Source: Deltaproteobacteria bacterium (GTDB lineage: Bacteria > Desulfobacterota > WTBG01). Taken from it: a DNA stretch of 15,658 bases. The notes beneath the pieces are model-generated. The model was not told the origin of the DNA. It made no database searches and worked only from the letters and a program-made list of their open reading frames with translations. Positions 13,230 through 15,658 of the stretch are shown here, piece by piece (within the stretch, counting starts at the first letter, position 1; every line of letters begins with the position of its first letter). A program made the position numbers and the translations under genes. Location of the stretch: the NCBI GenBank assembly GCA_013139225.1, contig WTBG01000023.1, positions 1 to 15,658 of the forward strand, in the 5' to 3' direction.

Positions 13230-15527
13230 ATGCGTTATAAAGTAGTTGTAACACTTTTAAAGATATTATTAGTTGCCTTTACTGTCCCACATCTTGCACT
13301 GGCAAAGCAAAAGCCTTTTATACCTGGGTTTAGCACTGCTGAAAAGGTCAACATCAAAGCTGACAAAATGTACTACGAACAAAAAACCAACCTTTTTTTT
13401 GCCGAAGGGAACGTAGTTATACAACAAGAAGATGCTACGCTTAAGGCTGACAAGGTTACTATAAATACAGTTACACAAGATGCGAAAGCCATTGGAAATG
13501 TTACTTTAACAGAAGGAGAAAACGTCCTCAATTGTGAAAGGCTGGATGTTAATTTAGCTACCAAAGTTGGCACAATCTCCCAGGCAACACTATTTGTTAA
13601 GGAAAAAAATTATCACATATCAGGACAATCCTTTGAGAAACTTGGTGAAAACAGATACAGAGTTTTAAATGGCACAGTTACGACCTGTGACGGGGAAGTA
13701 CCAGCTTGGAAAATTACTGGTGGCGAGATTGATGTAACCCTGGAAGGTGTTGCAACTTTGAAAAAAAGCACTTTTCAAATTAAAAACATTCCCGTTGCTT
13801 ACTTCCCTTACTTCTTTTATCCAGTTAAGATTGAAAGACAGAGTGGTTTCCTCATGCCTCATTTTGCCTATTCAAGCAGAGATGGTGTTAAGTTTGAAAA
13901 CAGTTTCTTTTGGGCAATATCTGACAATGCCGACGCAACGTTCTATATCGATTATGCAAGCGAGAAAGGGGTAGGGGAAGGAGTGGAATTCCGCTATGTC
14001 TTAAATGAAAGAAGTAAAGGTACGTTATATCAATACTATATTGAAGAAAGGAGCAAGTATTTTAAAGATGAATATGATCCCGTATTAGGCCGTAAGAGAA
14101 AAAGAGGTATTGTTTCTTTTGAAGGAGAACACTACTTTAATGATACATCATATACCAAAGCGAGAATGGCCTGGCTTAGTGACAGAAAGATTTTTAACGA
14201 TTATTCCAGAGAAATTAGACGTTTTGAAAGCGAGTGGAACAGGACAAGTTTAAGATCATTAGAAAAAAACAAGTCGTTGCTGTTTTACACTAAAAACTGG
14301 TCGCAATATACACTTACAACAGAATTGAATTATTACAAAGATTTAGTGAAAAAGGATCGCACTACTCTTCAAAAATTGCCACAGATAAATTTTTCAGGGA
14401 AAAGTCAAAATATAACTAGAACACCTTTATTCTTCAAAATTGATTCTGCATATGGCAACTTTACTCGCAACCACGGAGTTGAAGGCCAAAGGTTAGATTT
14501 GTTTCCAAAAATCTCATGGCCGTTTAATTTTGCAAATTATCTTAAATTTACACCAGAAATAGGCATGAGGGGCCTCTTCGCCTTAAATTTGAGCAATACG
14601 GATAGTAATTTTGATTACCAAAAAGCAGTTATTGATGCCAATGCTGAATTATCAACCACTCTCCTTAAGGTTTATCACTTCCCAGGAAAAAAGATTTCCA
14701 AATTGAAACATTCCATCGAACCAAATATTATTTACCGTTATAACTCTGATGAAGACCAGGAAGATTTCCCTTTTTTTGAGCCTATCGGTAGATTTTTTGA
14801 GAGAAATCTAATCACATATTCTCTCACAAACAGGTTTACGGCAAAGGTTTTGCAACCAGATGGCACTTATTCTGAACAGGAACTGGTTTTTCTAAGAATT
14901 GCTCAGAGCTACTACTTTGAGCGTCCTGATCTGCATCCTCTTGCAGAAATTAATAAAAAAAATGCTTATTACCACGATTGGACTTGGGCTGATCGGATTC
15001 GCGATAATTTGTGGGGACAAAAAGATTGGGCCATGGCTGATTGGGCATGGTCTGATTGGGCATGGGCTACAGAAGGTTATAATGGACACGATGTATCAGA
15101 TTTGCTCGCAGAATTGAGGTTTAGGATTAACTATCATACCAATTTCAAAGCTAAATTACGATATAATCCTTATGATAATAGTTTGAGCTCTTATAATGTT
15201 TTTCTTTTAATGGAAAACAAGAAAAATGATTATATCCGGTTTGGATACTCTTATGTAAGAGATCAGTTGGAAGTATATAATATTAAGACACGATTTAGAT
15301 TTAGTAGATCCTGGGCTGCTTTCTATGAAACACGCAACGATGCATTTAATTCAAAAACTTTAGACTCCCTTTATGGTCTTGAATATTATGCCAAGTGCTG
15401 GAGCGTTAGATTTATTATAGAAGATAGAGCCAGGCAGTCTGGAAGAGCTAGTGAGATGGAATATGGTGTATTTTTCAATTTAGCTGGTTTGGGTGAGTTA
15501 GGAGGATTTGAGGGATCAATGGACTGA
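13230..15527 (+). CDS. lptD: LPS-assembly outer-membrane protein LptD
   Basis: A 765-residue outer-membrane barrel that, with lipoprotein LptE, inserts lipopolysaccharide in the outer leaflet. Residues 1-25 are a signal peptide (cleavage near ALA-KQ). About 35-155 is the LptA/OstA-like beta-jellyroll (ADKMYYEQKTN, GNVVIQQED, LKADKVTI). From about 160 the LptD barrel follows, with VAYFPYFFYPVKIERQSGFLMPHFAYSSRDG. I count three cysteines: Cys102, Cys153 (VTTCDGE, like the YTTC of relatives) and Cys723 (AKCWSV), where E. coli has an adjacent Cys pair, so disulfide pairing must differ. Residues 583-613 are a Trp-rich tandem repeat (separate entry). The start is ATG 13230, with AAAGAG upstream. 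It indicates a diderm cell with LPS or a similar glycolipid. Confidence 0.93.
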   Translation: MRYKVVVTLLKILLVAFTVPHLALAKQKPFIPGFSTAEKVNIKADKMYYEQKTNLFFAEGNVVIQQEDATLKADKVTINTVTQDAKAIGNVTLTEGENVLNCERLDVNLATKVGTISQATLFVKEKNYHISGQSFEKLGENRYRVLNGTVTTCDGEVPAWKITGGEIDVTLEGVATLKKSTFQIKNIPVAYFPYFFYPVKIERQSGFLMPHFAYSSRDGVKFENSFFWAISDNADATFYIDYASEKGVGEGVEFRYVLNERSKGTLYQYYIEERSKYFKDEYDPVLGRKRKRGIVSFEGEHYFNDTSYTKARMAWLSDRKIFNDYSREIRRFESEWNRTSLRSLEKNKSLLFYTKNWSQYTLTTELNYYKDLVKKDRTTLQKLPQINFSGKSQNITRTPLFFKIDSAYGNFTRNHGVEGQRLDLFPKISWPFNFANYLKFTPEIGMRGLFALNLSNTDSNFDYQKAVIDANAELSTTLLKVYHFPGKKISKLKHSIEPNIIYRYNSDEDQEDFPFFEPIGRFFERNLITYSLTNRFTAKVLQPDGTYSEQELVFLRIAQSYYFERPDLHPLAEINKKNAYYHDWTWADRIRDNLWGQKDWAMADWAWSDWAWATEGYNGHDVSDLLAELRFRINYHTNFKAKLRYNPYDNSLSSYNVFLLMENKKNDYIRFGYSYVRDQLEVYNIKTRFRFSRSWAAFYETRNDAFNSKTLDSLYGLEYYAKCWSVRFIIEDRARQSGRASEMEYGVFFNLAGLGELGGFEGSMD
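14976..15068 (+). repeat. In-frame 15-bp minisatellite encoding DWAWA-type repeats in lptD
   Basis: There are four 15-base units starting GATTGG: 14976-14990 (DWTWA), then after 33 bases 15024-15038 (DWAMA), 15039-15053 (DWAWS) and 15054-15068 (DWAWA). The last three are tandem and nearly identical. The 31-residue stretch holds eight Trp. It lies in the C-terminal third of the barrel, most likely in an extracellular or periplasmic loop. Confidence 0.9.
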
Positions 15528-15616
15528 CCTGTAACTAAATATTATTTGGTGATTTATTAAGAGCAAAGTGCTTTTTGCTGAGATGAGGACGAGAAATAAA
15601 TTTTAAAAAGGTGATG

Positions 15617-15658
15617 ATGATAAATTCAAATAGCTTTATCCAGAGGTTGATTGGGAAA
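15617..15658 (+). CDS. Start of a downstream gene, truncated by window end
   Basis: ATG 15617 follows AAAAGG (15605-15610) at good spacing and opens a frame to the window edge reading MINSNSFIQRLIGK. An in-frame ATG one codon earlier (15614) is an alternative. About 90 bases separate it from lptD on the same strand. Too little is visible to name a product. Confidence 0.4.
   Translation, partial: MINSNSFIQRLIGK

Noticed and set aside
15562..15579. AGCAAA/TTTGCT hairpin after lptD as terminator
   Set aside because: The stem is only 6 bp, AT-rich, and followed by GAGATGAGG rather than a T-run.

Overview
The window is about 15.7 kb of AT-rich bacterial DNA from a diderm (Gram-negative) organism. 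The outer membrane is shown by a full-length LptD with a signal peptide, next to folC. The sequence alone does not fix the species. Low GC, the gene set and REP-like or MITE-like spacer repeats would fit an anammox-type planctomycete or a deltaproteobacterial lineage, but that is only a guess.

Left part (1-2000, + strand): the 3' end of a DUF2779-type nuclease gene; a decayed toxin-antitoxin module with a near-consensus promoter (433-461), an intact-looking antitoxin frame and only the C-terminal tail of a RelE/ParE-like toxin; and a WYL-domain transcriptional regulator whose upstream region carries an inverted repeat (926-948). Next, on the - strand (1988-4673), lie a secreted M64-type zinc metallopeptidase with carboxypeptidase-regulatory-like repeats and a degenerate CFI-box-like C-terminus, and upstream of it a small single-pass membrane protein of unknown function.

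The spacer between this - strand pair and the trp operon (4674-5284) is a repeat hotspot: a REP-like hairpin, a longer related repeat, and a MITE-like element of about 180 bp with 19-bp terminal inverted repeats.

Central part (5250-11748, + strand): a tryptophan operon, trpL-trpE-trpG-trpD-trpC-trpB-trpA. Upstream of trpE is a previously unlisted 38-codon leader frame with three consecutive Trp codons. It is followed by mutually exclusive hairpin arms and an A-tract/U-tract terminator, the architecture of classical ribosome-mediated attenuation. trpF (phosphoribosylanthranilate isomerase) is not in the operon, and a second copy of the REP-like repeats separates trpB from trpA. Together the enzymes convert chorismate to tryptophan except for the missing TrpF step.

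Right part (11883-15658, + strand): folC (folate/folylpolyglutamate synthesis), lptD (LPS export to the outer leaflet) with an unusual Trp-rich minisatellite insertion, and the first codons of a further gene that runs off the window.
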